DNA of 64,000 nt from Burhinus oedicnemus (lineage: Eukaryota > Chordata > Aves > Charadriiformes > Burhinidae), in the NCBI GenBank assembly GCA_008921705.1, contig VFFE01007070.1:1015010-1079009 (forward strand), read 5' to 3'. This document shows positions 1-13,746 of this stretch, piece by piece. Each line of letters opens with the position of its first letter. Within the stretch, counting starts at the first letter, position 1. Under the pieces are notes generated by a model. That model was not told the origin of the DNA, searched no databases, and saw only the letters and a list, made by a program, of their open reading frames with translations. Both the position numbers and the translations under genes were made by a program.

Positions 1-3000
1 TTTGATTTCAAGGTGGAAGAACCAACATTTAGATGACAGAATGAAAAAAAAGTTAAATTCCCTGAAAAGAAGGGGAAGAGGGAGAATTTATTTTCAACAG
101 CGTTACATACTTTTCAATATTTGGAGTTTATTAGGAGGTATAAATACTCTTCTTCCAGTTGAACCATTCTTGCTTCTGATGCTGTTTACTGGAATGTTTG
201 ACTTTAGTGAGCATACAGAGTACTCATTTCAGTTTACCATTGCTTAAGCGCGCTATTGCTTTTCTAAACAATACGTTAAGAATTAAATCCTCTGGACTCA
301 ACTGAAACATGTTTGTACTGTAAAACCTAACCTCAATAGTCCTAATGAGATTCTGTAGCCCTTTGCTTTTCAAACTACAGAGACAGGTATTTAAATGTTA
401 AATAAACAGAGCATCAGGCACAGAAACATAATGTGACCTGAAAAATGAAGGTAATTTCCCCAAAGATTCTTAGAAACAGCACTAGAAGCACTTTCTCACT
501 TCTTCTCATCAAAACTAACCAGCAACCTTAGAAAACCATTTAGCCATTTCTAGAAGACATCCATCTGAGACAAATCCTTTACTGACCTGTAAAATACCAG
601 TGCTCTTCTGTATTCAGAAAGGTCTTTTCTATTACCTTACTTATTTGACAGACACTTGATTCTGCCAGCATTTCAATATTTGAGGGACTCAGCTTTTAAT
701 CTAGCTGAAATGATACCACAACACCTAGGCAGCTTGATGTTGCAACCTGCCAGATCTCACTTTTGACAAGTTGGTGTAATTGAAATTGCTCTACCTAGAA
801 AAAAGAAATAAAGGACAAAGCTGGGGAAGAGCAGCAGGGGAAGAGCAGCCATTGCTGACACTGTTGCTATCAGGAGAGGGAAGACTGAACACAGTAGTTT
901 GTGCAGATGGAAGGTGCAAACTCATGAATGAGGCAGTCCCATTTCTTTCCTGTTTCACTTCAACCTGTTCCATCAGCAGCCACCAATTTTCCAATGCTCT
1001 GGCAGAGATAAAATAGACATGATTTATTATTCTGAATTCCCCTTGAATCACTTTTTAATTAAATCTTTCCTTCCCCCCAGGGAAGCTTAATCAAAAAACC
1101 AACCCATCAAATTACTGACTTAACATAGGCAGATTCGCTCTAAGCCTTGTTCATTTGCATAGCTGATGACTGTTTCACTTTGTTTTGATCTTCTTGGTCA
1201 CTTTGGTGAATGAAGTGGGGCTATGTGTTATGTGCTTTTTATTCATAATACTTACACTAAGTATGTGCCTAAGAATTTTTTGCTAGTATATATATGTAAG
1301 AATATTACAGGAAGCAGTTTTTAATCACTCTGACAAAGCTGTCATGGAGTGGGATAATCATATGGTTGTATCTGGCTTTAAACATACTAGGACTAGCCTC
1401 AGACTTTCTCTTTGGTACTCTGCTTTGTACAAGAATAGCCTCAATGAAATAAATGGACTTATTGATTAACCTAGTGCTTTGGAGTATCATGAATGACTCC
1501 CACCGTCTTTCATATATTTACACTCAAAAGTAGGTTACAGACATGGGAAGGAGAAGGGTTTTTCCATCACCTTTATTTCCTAGTTGAAGAAAATCTACAG
1601 GTATACACAGATTGTGGATATCTAAGAAGAACTAAACTTTGCTGCCTTCAATGTCAGCTTAGTGAGTTTCCTATTTCTTAGTTAAGGGCTATTCCAAAAA
1701 GACTTTTCATTCTTTGAGCATTGAAGGGTTAGTTTACTAGTCCCAGGCTAGAACAGTGTGGCTCTTCTCATCAAACTGTTTCCTCAAAGATGTCAAAGAC
1801 AGTTACCCATCAGAGACATACGAGTAAGTTGAAGAAGCAGGACATGCATTTGCGTGTAGTCTTCAAAGCAGAGACTCCACTGTTATCACTGGCATAAAGA
1901 GATCCTCCTACTAGGTTGAAGACCTTGTGCTTCACACTTACTAACACAGAAAACCCATTCCTATCCTGAAGGAGTCTAAATCAATTACCCTTCTCTGTGC
2001 GTCTTGTGGAAGAGAAGAACAGGCATTCCAGCTGTGAACTGTTTTTCTCCCTGCCTGAACACTGAATTAAGCGCCTGTCTTGGAATTTAAAAAGCTTAGC
2101 TTGAACATGACTTTATAGATTTGCTCTAAATTTCCTCTAAGCTAAGGTTATAGTATTCCTTAATGTAAGAAATAAAAAGGAATAACCCTTTTCTTGTGCA
2201 GTTCTTTTGGCTATCTCAGAATGGTACTTTATAGTCATATTTAACTGGTTATTATTCTTTAACTTAACATGAACACACCATTTCCATCACGCAATTTTAG
2301 TTTAGCATCAGTGCAGGCAACTCAGTGCACACTTACATGCCTTTGTAGGGAGATGCAAGTTGGCTCTACCCACATGCCTTGTAGAAGCGACTGGAAGGGC
2401 ACAATGCTCAAAAAAACCGTTTTCCTGGCTCACAGCCGACCAGCCCATAGCTCTCACCCTGAAGACTGAATGATTGTAGATTTACACAAAGATCCTAAAT
2501 TTGCTGCATACAGACCCCTATGAAAGTCACCAGGGAGAGCCAGCACAATCCCAATGGTTTAAAGACTCCATTATTTGTTGATGCAGTCAGTACTTTTAAA
2601 AGAAGTGTGCTAACAGCATTATTGTTTATACTAAGTTAATACCTAGCATAAAGGCCTCTTTCTCTAACCTCTGTTGTTAGGTGTACATCTGTATATACTA
2701 GAAGAGCTGAACATTTAGCCCTAATGAGATAAACCAGGTAAACTCAAGCTCAAAGCAATTAAATACGTCACCTAATAATGCCCAGGAAAACTTTCAGAAA
2801 GTCAAGCATCAAACCCAGGCCTTTCAAATTTGAAGATGGTGCCTCTCCTCTAACACCCGCACTTTCATCCTAACACTTAGGGGTTTTATGTTAATTTTCA
2901 TATGCTACATTTTTCAGTGCAGCAGAAAAACAGATAATTACACTTGTAATTGTGGTGTTCCCTTGTAAAGTCTGTCAGGTGTTAGAATACTGACCCCAGT

Positions 3001-5277
3001 GCCTGTGCTAATTAGATGAAGTTGCAAAAAACAGGCTCTATAAATCAGATGCTACTAAGGTTCGGGAGGGGAGGTTGGAGAGGGTAGGAGGAAAATCTGT
3101 TGTGTTATAGCTCTGACTCACTGTCTGCTTGTTATCAGAGAAAGGCTGTCAAATCAGGACTTCCTTATTTAATTCACACAAGTCATTGATGTCCGGACCC
3201 AGGGACAGAATTGGTGGGGTTTGGTCCAGGCCTGTCAAAGCAAGCGAAATAATGTATTTGCTGTGAAATGTAATGAGTCATGGAGGTTGATACCTCCTTC
3301 CATAAACTAAAGTGGAAAGTGACTTACAATTTAGCAAGCAGATCTTTTTTTCCTGTCTGTTTTGCTGAGGTAAACCTCTTGCATACTGGTTCACCTTGCC
3401 CAACTGCAGCTCCATCTGCAGAAGCGCAGATGAAAAGCACATCTTCATCACTTGTCTGAAAAACAGTTTAGGCTTTTGCAAACACCTAATGATGAATGTG
3501 GGTGTGTAAAGGAGATTGTAATCCAAATTCATAATGATGCAGTAAATAGACTACTTCGCTTCATGCGCAGCCTCTCTGCAGGAGGCCTCAGGGAACGGTA
3601 CCAGTTACAGATTTCACACAGAGAAGAGTTTCTAATTTGCAAAAAAATCGAATGTTATAGTTAGAATATCAAATGTTAGTCATTTTAGGGAAATTTGGAA
3701 CTCAGGAATGACTGACAGTGCTAGTTTTCAGCCTGATTCAGTTCATCCTTTTCCTCACTCCTACCTGGTTCCAGCCTATATGCTTCACATGAATGGCAAA
3801 GCCAAACTCAAATTCTTTGGTGGCTTTCCTACAGCATAGAAACCATACAGTAACCCTCCACCAGAAAACTGGGCCAGAAAACAAAGGAACTGACTCAATG
3901 CATCTCTTCAGAGCAGAGATAGGGATGGGAAAAACTGTGCGATTTAATTTTTTTAAATGTATCTATGCAGACGTTTGTACAATGTCATGAGCAACCTCAT
4001 GTACCTAATGTTACTAACAAAGAGCTAGCTATATGTTTTCCAGGCTGGAAAACAAGCCTTCATTTGTCCACCCAGGAGCACCAGCAACGTGAGCTCATAT
4101 CTGCCTGGAAGACAGACAACTAGGAATGTCCTTATAGCGTCAGCTCTTCAGGGCATTTAAAATGTTTTCTGTAACGCTTGTAAGAAAATTATCACAATGT
4201 AATTCCACGTGTTATAGTGCCTAGTGTTCACCTCGACTCAACAGAACAGGAGGACCCAGGAAACAGAACAACTGTTGGTAAAAAATATGAAGAAGAATGC
4301 AAAAGAGTGTGCAACTTTAACTTATTATATTGTCAATAAGTTGGATACAAGGTTGGCATAGAACATGATATAAGAGCAGGCCAATGCACTCTCATATGAT
4401 ATACTCGAAAGGAGCAGCAACCATCAGGAAAATGAATGGTTCTTCATACTGACAGGTGTAAACACATCTTGTATTGCATACATCGCCAGACAGGTTTTAA
4501 GGAGAATAAACTTCACAGCAGAACAATAATAAGGATTTACACACTGGATGAACTGACTTCTGAGGAAAATATGATCTGAAATTCAAGTACGAGTCATTCC
4601 CTCCATTTTCAGGAACTTTAGACCAGGTCCTAGATGAACTGAGTCTGCACAAGAATTCAGTGAGTAACTGTCCAAGAATAATGAGAATTAATATTACATA
4701 TAAGATGAGCTCTGCACTTAAGAAGCAGAGCTGGGAAAAGGGAATCTGATAATCTCTAAATATTTGAATGCTGTAAGCTACATCTGATTGAAATTCATCA
4801 AATTTTCATTTTCTTTTCCAAACAAATAGTCTCTGAAAAATGCCATAGCTGTTTAATCTTGCTAGGGGTTGCCGAAGGAGGCACTTCCTCTAAGATTAAA
4901 ATACAAACTATTTTGATACAAAATTAAAAAATAAAACAACACAAACCAACCCCTCTGAATTTTTCAGGGCAGGTAGGAAGAAATCCAATGGCGCTGTTCT
5001 TTCTCTGTAAGGCTTCTCTTCTCCCTTCTCTCTGCTGCTCTGTTTATTGTCCATATAAGCAGTTGCATCAAGGGTAGGGCAGTCTACAGGTAAAGTGCCC
5101 ACCTAGAATCCAATACATCTAAGTTCTTATTCTAATTTTTCAGAGACTTCCTAGGTAGCTTTAGACAAAACACTTCAGCTCTGCTGAAACACCAGCCTCT
5201 CTAGAGGCACCGATGCTCCCCCTTCTGTTGACATGACTGTCCAAGAGCAGATAGGCAGATGTCTACCAGGATTATCT

Positions 5278-5318
5278 GAGCATGCAGCATCCTGCATGCT
5301 CCAGAGCATGTGCTCTGG
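5278..5318. repeat. Two abutting short palindromes
   Basis: The first has 10-base perfect arms, GAGCATGCAG (5278-5287) and CTGCATGCTC (5292-5301), around a CATC loop. The second has 8-base arms, CCAGAGCA (5301-5308) and TGCTCTGG (5311-5318), around TG. They share base 5301 and both contain GCATG. No coding frame or known repeat explains them. Function unknown. Confidence 0.6.
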
Positions 5319-7300
5319 CTAGGAGACGTTCACTGGGGGCATCTTCACAGACATACAGAGACCATAGGAAGACCATGAGCCTTTGCTACTAAAAAGCCAC
5401 TATCATTACGCACAGAGGTAGTTTCCCAGGATTATTTAGAATAGAAGGTGCACTACAAGTGCTCTGAAGGCCAGCTTTATACCCTGTGAACAGAAGTTCC
5501 CTCTCCATTTTGCGCGCTATTACTGTTGAGTTTAGCTTATCCTCTGCACTGTGGAGAATGAGTGCTCCTTAGCTCATTATCCTGTGGGGCAGGCATTTCT
5601 CATAATCTATTAAATATTTAGACCTTCATACAGCAAGTAATGCTGCTAACTTGTTTGACTTAAATTATACCCCACTGGCAAATCAAATTAGAGAAGATTT
5701 GAGTAAATCTACCTTTTAAAACAAAAGCTGATTTTCTCTGTGTTCAGCCATTTGTGGGATTAACTTTTTTAATGGGTTCTTATGTGCACAGTGTTTTTGT
5801 TTTCATGGATACTAGAAGAGGATGAATTATTCATCGGGGGGGAAAAAAAAATCTACAACATGCATTTTCATAGCATATTTAGTCCCTTTTGTCCTATTCA
5901 TAAATCAGTCCTGATTACTACAAATGAATGTGTTACTCCTAACGGTTCACTGATGACTCACTTGGACCATTAATTCAGACCTCTTCACTGAGTGCATTAG
6001 GAAGCTGCCACTAGTAATGGGAAACTGGGAGAAGATCCTTTGTGACCTCCCCTCTTTCCCTACAAAGAACAGACTCCATCTCCTGCTCCTGCCCTTATGC
6101 ATAGTTTTATAGACACACCAGATATCCTCCAGTAAAAAAAATGCCATTTCCCCTCTTGCTCCCATGATAAATTTGCATGAAGGGAAGGAATAAAATAGCC
6201 TTATTAACGTTCAGTAGGTTGTTCATATGACCATAGCATCTACATCAGAAGCAGGGGCAATTTAGGCCCAAACATAGACACATCACTGAACTAATACAGG
6301 AATGACTGCAGCTATGTCGCTGGTGACATAGATCACGAGGTATTTGTGTCTGTTCCTGGACTGCTGAGGAGCTGTCATCAGTGAAGAACCATTGTCATTG
6401 AGGAACAATGCCTCACCATTTAGAGCAGAAGTAAATGGAACTTGCCAATTCTTATCCAGGCAGTACAGCATTTATCAACTCCTTATTGCCCAGCTGGGAA
6501 CAAAGAGAGGATTTTACCCATTTGAAAATTATTATTATTATTTACTACTATATTGGCAACACAGTGCACTGAATAGTTTTAGAAGAAAAATTTATGCTCC
6601 AGAACTCCTAAGGGCCAACACTCAATCCTTCTCAATACACACAATAAAACAGAGAATGAAAATGCATTTATTTCCTTTCCAGTCCAATTCCTACTGTGCC
6701 ACAATGGTTAGTATTGAATACCACCCTGTTTCATGCACTGGAGCTCTATGCTAAACTCTAATTACCAATGTCAAAAAGGAAGCGTTCCCTAGAATGATAC
6801 CACAGTTATTCCTCACAGTTTCCACTGCTGTGGGTGTTGCTGAATATCTTTTGAGTATTTCTGGGTCCCAGGTTGAAAGGAGTGCAGTGTGTCCCACTGC
6901 AACTCTATGCTCTTTTATCCCATAAAGATCACACAGATCTCAGGCAATTAACAGTTTGGAAAAGAGTGCACTAACACAAGCCACTAAAAACCTTTTATAG
7001 TCTAGAATGGCATTGAATGAGCAATTACAAAGTTAGCTTTTCCTTGTTATTGCTCTTATGAATCCATATAACAGTGATGTTCATTAAGAATACCCCTTAA
7101 CCTCAAATTTAGAGTTGTGTCATCCAACATGGAAACAGTGTTGGCATGTTATAAGATAATTACTGCTGTAATGTGTCTCATGTTGACTATGACAGAAGGC
7201 AGTCGCAGAGACTCTTCCCAGCAAACCTCCAGCGCCTACATCCAACTCATCGATAAGCCAGCCTCTGTGGTCAGGAATCCGGACTCCCCTGGCCCAATAC

Positions 7301-7795
7301 AATCATAGAATCGTTTAGGTTGGAAAAGACCTTTAAGATCATCAAGTCCAACCATTGACCCTACTCCACCAGGTCTGCCACCAAACCATGTCTCTAAGCA
7401 CCACATCTACACGACTTTTGAAAACATCTAGGGATGTTGACTCGACCACCTCCCTGGGCAGCCTGTTCCAATGTTTGGTAACTCTTGCAGTGAAAAATTT
7501 TTTCCTAATGTCCAGCCTAAACCTCCCCTGGCGCAACTTGAACCCATTTCCTCTTGTCCTATCACTAGTTACTTGGGAGAAGAGACCAGCTCCCATCTCA
7601 CTACAACCTCCTTTCAGGTAGTTGTAGAGAGCAATAAGGTCTCCCCTCAGCCCTCTCTTCTCCAGACTAAATAATCCTAATTCCTTCAGCCACTCCTTCT
7701 AAGACATGTTCTCCAGACCCCTCACCAGCCTTGCTGCCCTTCTCTGGACAGCACACCAACACAATCCTGGAACTGCAACACCTCCATATCTTGAA
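7301..7795 (-). mobile_element. CR1 LINE, 5'-truncated 3' end
   Basis: The plus strand starts with the reversed CR1 tail (AATCATAGAATCGTTTAGG, 7301-7319), then TTGGAAAAGACC and ATCATCAAGTCCAACC, and runs through the familiar GGGCAGCCTGTTCCA and CTCCCCTCAGCC blocks. The element is therefore inserted in minus orientation. Similarity is clear to about 7755 and probably runs, degraded, to about 7795. CR1 copies lack poly(A) tails, usually lack target-site duplications and are mostly 5'-truncated; this copy fits. It holds the last part of ORF2 plus the 3' UTR and cannot move by itself. It lies antisense to nothing: it has the same orientation as CNTNAP5 transcription. Confidence 0.95.
7342..7596 (-). 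pseudogene. CR1 ORF2 C-terminal remnant (reverse transcriptase polyprotein tail)
   Basis: The minus-strand frame contains [31 protein letters not shown] and [12 protein letters not shown] followed by a [14 protein letters not shown] block. These are the conserved end of the CR1 endonuclease/reverse transcriptase protein. Only about 70 residues of a protein of roughly 900 remain. The catalytic domains are absent and the methionine at the start of the open frame is internal to the original protein. After RDMV the frame reads on for about 13 residues before a stop. It is a relic with no expected function. Confidence 0.9.
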
Positions 7796-9699
7796 TCACA
7801 GTGATGTTGATGAATGTGACTTTAAATTTAGTTTCTTAGGTAATCACCATTCATGACAAAACAGAAATTGTTGCGCTACTGTTACCCAAAGCCAGTTTCA
7901 ATTAGACTCAAACTGAGGGGAAAATCTACTAGTTCAATTAAAAACCCATTTGCACCCTGGTTCACTAGAAACCTCCTCCCACCTGCAACACAATGCCACA
8001 CAGGGTTCTTATTCCAAGCCTGACTCCTCTCGCTGATTTGGCACGTGCATAGGATGAGGAAAAAAGTTACACTGATACGCTGCCACTGATACAGAAGGAG
8101 ACTAAGGCACCAGTGTTGCCTTTGCCATGTGAATCATCTCTTGACATTTCTTTCTAACACTAAAGCCGCCTTCTCAACCATGAAACAGTCTCCAAATACA
8201 TATACAGTGTCTGAAAGAGTAAAACAAGCATCTTTATTCCAAAGTTATTTCCACAGACTACTCCTGCCATGGAAGAAAGAAACCTTTTTATCACAGATGT
8301 CCATGAACTCATCACATCCTGTTGCCCTGTCTGTAGCACCCTCCTGGTATCTGGGGTTATTCAATGCCTGCACAGGTTGAGACCTCTGGAGTTGTACTAG
8401 AGACTGAAAGGTTGAACATTGGCGAGGTCTTTATTATGGTAGAGAAACACTGGATAAAAGAAAAATCTATCATTACCTAGAAGACTACTTTGTCTTTCTG
8501 AGCTCTGTATCTTATTTTCAGTCAAAGTACTACAATTGTACATGCAGAAAATCAACTCTGCGGGCTTTTAATTCACAGGTTACAAAATACAATAATAATT
8601 GAACCAATGAGTACTCTAATACCCGTTCAAGTATTGTAAATAAGTAGGTTCATGCAGACTTCCACTGCTTTATTCAGAACCTGTGCTGATAATCTCCGAG
8701 TACAAACTTCTGGAGGAAATGGACCAAGTTATCTGAGTTCTAGCATATGTTTGTAAGAATATAGAGAAAAAGCTGGTATCACGCAGAGGCAAAACACAGC
8801 CAGAAAAATGGGATTTCCTCTCCTGGAATACAGATCAGGCAAGATCCTTCATGACATTTACAAATGGCTTCATGCTCTCTCTTTTACTAAGTTACTGTCT
8901 TTTTTTTTTTTTTTGAGCAAATTCAAGCTAAACTCTGAAATATTTTCTGCATATCTATTTAGAAGGGCAGTTAGATCACCACACTATGAACTATCAAATT
9001 TTAACTGTTTAACAGAGCACTTAATTAAAAATAAATAAATCAATGTTTTGGCATCCCTTTTTTTCCTGTAGATTCTATATTGCATTGTTTTCATCATTTA
9101 AAACATCATCAGTTGCACTGATCCAGTGAACAGATGGCATTATCAACCCACAAGAATCTGCACAGGGCAATTAGAAAATTCAGAGACAAGAGTAATACAT
9201 GGAAATTAATTATCAATGATATCAGTTGAGCACTGTGTGCAAAAAATTTCTTGTTTTCCTCTAACTCTACAGAGACATGCTAATAGATCCACTGATGCTT
9301 CCCGTTTTACCAAGTGGTGCATTCAAAGCCTCCAAGAATTGTCTGTAATTTTAAACCTTTATTACATCAGGATTACACTATTCTTTCCCCCTCTTTCTTG
9401 GTTTGAGTAGAGGGGGTTTAGTTAAGAATGAAAATAGAACAGTCCATGTCTCTTAAAGACACTTTACTAACAGCAGAAAGAAATGTCCATGCAGATCTAC
9501 CAGTTCTTTTCTCTTTTGCAGCCTTCCTTTCTGCACAGACCCAGAAGAAATGCATCCAGCGAGAACCACATCCTATAGACATGATGCAAATGTGTCCTTT
9601 GTAACAGTAAGACAGCAGCAGTCTGAAAAAGTGAATGCTACAGGACCAGAATATCTTTCCCCCAATTTTGGGGGTGGAAAAATCCAGAAGAGCCCTTTA

Positions 9700-9812
9700 T
9701 TTTTTTTTAAAAAAAAAAAAAAAAAACACACACACAAAAAAACCCCACAACAAACAAATAAAAAAACCAAACAAGAAAACCCCCACAAACAAACCAAACC
9801 AAACCAAACACA
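9700..9812 (+). repeat. A/C-rich low-complexity tract
   Basis: A run of 8 T (9701-9708) is followed by 18 A (9709-9726), a short CA repeat, then irregular AAAC and AAACC units to about 9812. The apparent Cys- and Phe-rich open frame on the other strand is only a reading of this tract. No retroposon body is visible on its left, so it is not clearly a retrogene tail. Confidence 0.85.
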
Positions 9813-12800
9813 GCAGGTTACCTGGTGCACTATATAGAGAGCCCATTCCCTTGAACACCTGCTTTGACTCCAGTGGCTGGTAGGCTAAGGCAAAGCAGAT
9901 GCATATAGAGAGCCTGTCATGTGCAATGCTGGCAGATATACCTGCAGTTGTGTTTCTCCCATTCTCACCTCTTTCAGAGCAGGAGGGGTGGTTAATTAAA
10001 ATTTGCCAGATCAGCTGAAACTTGTCACATCTATAGAAAATGCATTTGGGGGGCTAAAAATAAATAAATGGCATCCTGCACTCCCACTACCTTTGGATTC
10101 TTATTCATTTCAGTATTCAGCTATCCGAACTCCACTTGCTTCAAATAGCAGCAGAGGAAGGGGAGGGAGAGGAAGAGGAATCCACAGATTTAGAAAATAT
10201 TATATATAGCAGGGCAAAAATGAACATGATCTAACAACAAAGCACAGGACATGATCGCACCATATGGGATCAAACTCAATTGACCCCAAAGGACTTATTT
10301 TAGGTACTTAAATGTATAATCAATGTGAGAATCTATCTCCAGGCTTGCTTATGATATGCTGCCTGTGTTTCCAATCGGTAAAAGAATGATTATAGTGATT
10401 AAAAAACATTCACCAATTCTACACTCACTGGGGTGCTGGCAAAAGCCTGTACTTGCCATGTGCTGGGAGAACTTCACAAGTGTGTTGTTCTACCCATAAT
10501 CACCATATTTTCCACTTGAAGTCTATACTTTGTACAAACGTACCAAGCACATTTGAAAACAATTTGTTCTTGCTGTTAATTTATATGAAAAATCCTGCTA
10601 CATTTGCATGACATTAAGAGCAAAAAAATTAAAATAGAAATTGTCCAAGCAGACAATGTATTTGATAGTGCGATGATAATAACCCTGGATAGATTCCTGT
10701 GGGCTGGCAATGCCATCTGCCTAGTGGATGCAGAATCCAAAGACCATTGTAGTCCATGGAAAGACTGTCTTTAAGACTGGTTCGACGCCAAGGAATGCTA
10801 GTTGGGTCAAATTGATTGAATGCTAGATAATGCGAGCCGTGCAAGAGAGGCACTGATCAGCAGTGGGTCCCTTGGACTTTGCCGTGGCAGGAATCTTATT
10901 CACAGCCTTTCTGTTGGCAAATCTCATTATTCTGTACCACTTCTTCATCCTTGCATCTGAAGGCATGAAGACATTCGTATATGTTTTTCTCCCTGTATGG
11001 AACTAAAAGGAGGAAAGCATGCCTGAATACTGGTCTCTTGTAAAGAATATTTAAGTACTGGAGCCAGAGGAAAAGCCAGAGACCTGTGTCTGATCCGCTT
11101 TACTCAGTCTGCAAGCAAATGAGCTGCAGACTGAGATCAGATGATCAATATTCTACCTATTTCAGCAGATCTTTTCAAAACTTAGCATTTCTGACCACAT
11201 GGGTAGAAAGGTCACTGTTTAACAGACCTCTTGCCTTTACCACTGTTGACCCGACAGGTCTCATTCATGCTGTTACAAGTCCCAAATATACCTACTGGTC
11301 TTGATGGCCTCAAGAATCCAGAGTCAAATTTTCTCCTGTAAGTTTTCACTTACACTTGTCTGACTCCTGCACAGTTACCATCAATTTAGATCACTGTAAA
11401 GGAAGACTAAAATCACAGTCAACACTTTTGTTGCCTAAAAAAAGAAGTCTCCTTGTCCAAGAAAATGTATGTTTTCTTCAAATCCCAAAAGATCAATTTT
11501 CTATTTCAAACTAAATAGAAATACAGACACACACTACTAATTGAATAGAGTTATTACAGACAGTCTCCTGTAAGGTCACATCTAAATCTACTGCAGAGTA
11601 GAGGACCACACATTGACTATATATTTCAGTAAGAAGTTCAATAGGAGATCCGATTCTACCACACATGGAATTTCTGCAGCTTCAACTGACAGTCATGACC
11701 AGGTTTAAGTGAAAGGTTTGAAAGTCTCATGATCAGGTAACACATGCTAATGAACCGGGATAATAAATGCTAGTGATTCTGCGGTAGGAAGAGGAGGCTG
11801 TGTTCAGCAACAGAAACATGTAATCATTTTTGAGAATAACTTTCGCAACTGGAGTTAGAACATGCCACTTCTCCAGGAGTTGTTTTAATCTGATACATCT
11901 TTCCGGCCATGTGAGAAAGTCAGTCAAGAAAGACATAAAGAAGGAGGAGGGGGCCATAACAAAATAACAATGGGGAAAATTTCTAAGATACACAACACCA
12001 AACCAGGTGGAGGACAATTACCAAAGCTACTAAGGTTCCCAGATCACAGAATATTCTGCTAAAGGGCAACTAATTTGTTATATAGCAGGCAAGGCTTTGT
12101 GTCTCCTTCTCTACCTGATGAATGTAGAAGTGTTACTTTCCCCAGATATCGTATGCAACTCATTTCCAATGTAACGTACATGGCTATTTATTCATTTTCT
12201 AGTAATTAGTATCCTCGGGAGAAATCCTATTGCCACTCTATTTACCTAATGTAATAAATTATTGCAAAAGGCAAAGTGGGAGGAATTTCTTATGTTTTAT
12301 TAGCATTTGGTAATTCTGATCTTTCTAATGATGTCTACTGACCCCTAGCCTGTAGCTGTGTTTCAAAGCAGTTTCTTTAGCAATTCTTTGTTTAATTAAA
12401 AACTATTACCAAAGAGGAAATTGGAATCAAATATCTCAGTGGTGGGGAAGATTTTTACTTACTCAGGATTTTTACATTGCAGAAACTAAATAATGAGAGG
12501 AGAATCATTTTTAAGATTTTCCTAATTTAGAAGCAAGGAAAAAAACCCAAATTACATTAATGCCATGTTAGATATTAGGAAGAAAACTAAATAAGTTGTA
12601 TTCTTCCTCCCAGAACCATACTCCTTTTCCGCTGTAGACACTGTCCCCAGTTCTGTTCTTGTTTGCAAAACTTGCCAGAAAAAAACCTGTTGAAGACATT
12701 GTAAATATACCAGTATAGACATCTAAATGTGATTCCTATGGCCAAACTGTTCAAACCGAGGAAGGCACAGAAGCAATGCTTTTGCATTTGCACTTTGGCT

Positions 12801-13559
12801 TTCAAATAGAAGGACCTCTGCTCCTGACAGTGGCCTGCGCTGAAGGTTCCCTTCTGTGGAATTTGGTAACTTCTCCATTTGGAAAGTTTACTGAATACCC
12901 AGGAGCTCAGTAATCCTTAAAAGCAATGGCACTTTCACGTAGCTATTTAAATATACTTCAGGATACTACTTATAGGCACATAAGATTCAATATTTTTGCC
13001 CGTGTATAATCTTTCTTAGCCCAAAACTGAGGAAGGGAGCACAGTTTCCCTGAGCTCCAACATACAGAGATGATTTATTTAAGGTGGTGATGAATTTTCA
13101 TACTGGATGCAATTAATGAGGTCCGTGCGCGCACACAGATACCTTCACATGCAAATCTAACGAGGTTTCTAGGGAACTTGTAGCTATTAGAGATTCACAG
13201 GCTCCTTCACTCAGCTCCTGGGAAAGCACTTACAGCTGATTCCATGCTAATTCATTGCTCAATGAATAAGTAAAATCTGTACAGTATAATAAAACCATTG
13301 ATCATTACGCTTTAAAAAGATTGACTCCTAAATATTTAGGAAGCAGTGTGTATTCAATGGAAATGTTTATTGGCACTGGGAAATTAAACTGTCACCCGTG
13401 AAATAGTAAAACTCATTAATGCAGAGTTTCTTTTTAAGTGTTAGGAATTAACTTTATGACTGCATCAGTAATGGCAAGCCTCAGCCTTAAATCGCCTGCC
13501 ATTTAGTATTCGTGAACGTTATTAAAACATATTAACCGTAATTTAATTGACTGAAAATT

Positions 13560-13576
13560 AAAAAAAAAAAAAAAAA
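13560..13576 (+). repeat. A17 homopolymer at the left edge of the CpG island
   Basis: Seventeen consecutive A mark an abrupt switch from A/T-rich DNA on the left to CpG-island sequence on the right. Seen from CNTNAP5 it is a T run inside intron 1. Confidence 0.9.
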
Positions 13577-13746
13577 GAGAAAAGTTCACCGCCTTCAGCG
13601 CGGCAGCTCGTTTGGAAGCAATTAGCGAGCGGGAAGGAGGGGAAGGCAGCGCTGGCCGAGCACCTCAGCCCCGGGCACCGCGGCCGCCGGGCCGGGCCGG
13701 GACCCGCCAGGGCCCGGGCCGGGACCCCGCGCCGCCGGCGGGGCAA

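Noticed and set aside
7355..7621. Plus-strand open frames across the CR1 copy
   Set aside because: Antisense shadows of the CR1 ORF2 remnant.
9573..9830. Cys/Phe/Val-rich minus-strand frame
   Set aside because: Translation of the A/C-rich low-complexity tract.
10620..10920. Unusual unique block considered as an LTR or retrosequence
   Set aside because: No terminal TG/CA pair, primer-binding site, polyadenylation signal or repeat partner visible in the window.
11733..12017. Candidate CNTNAP5 exon 2 (minus-strand frame containing a PSSFFMS stretch)
   Set aside because: No Cys-Asp-Asp-Pro start or discoidin-domain residues and no fitting acceptor phase; does not resemble CNTNAP proteins.
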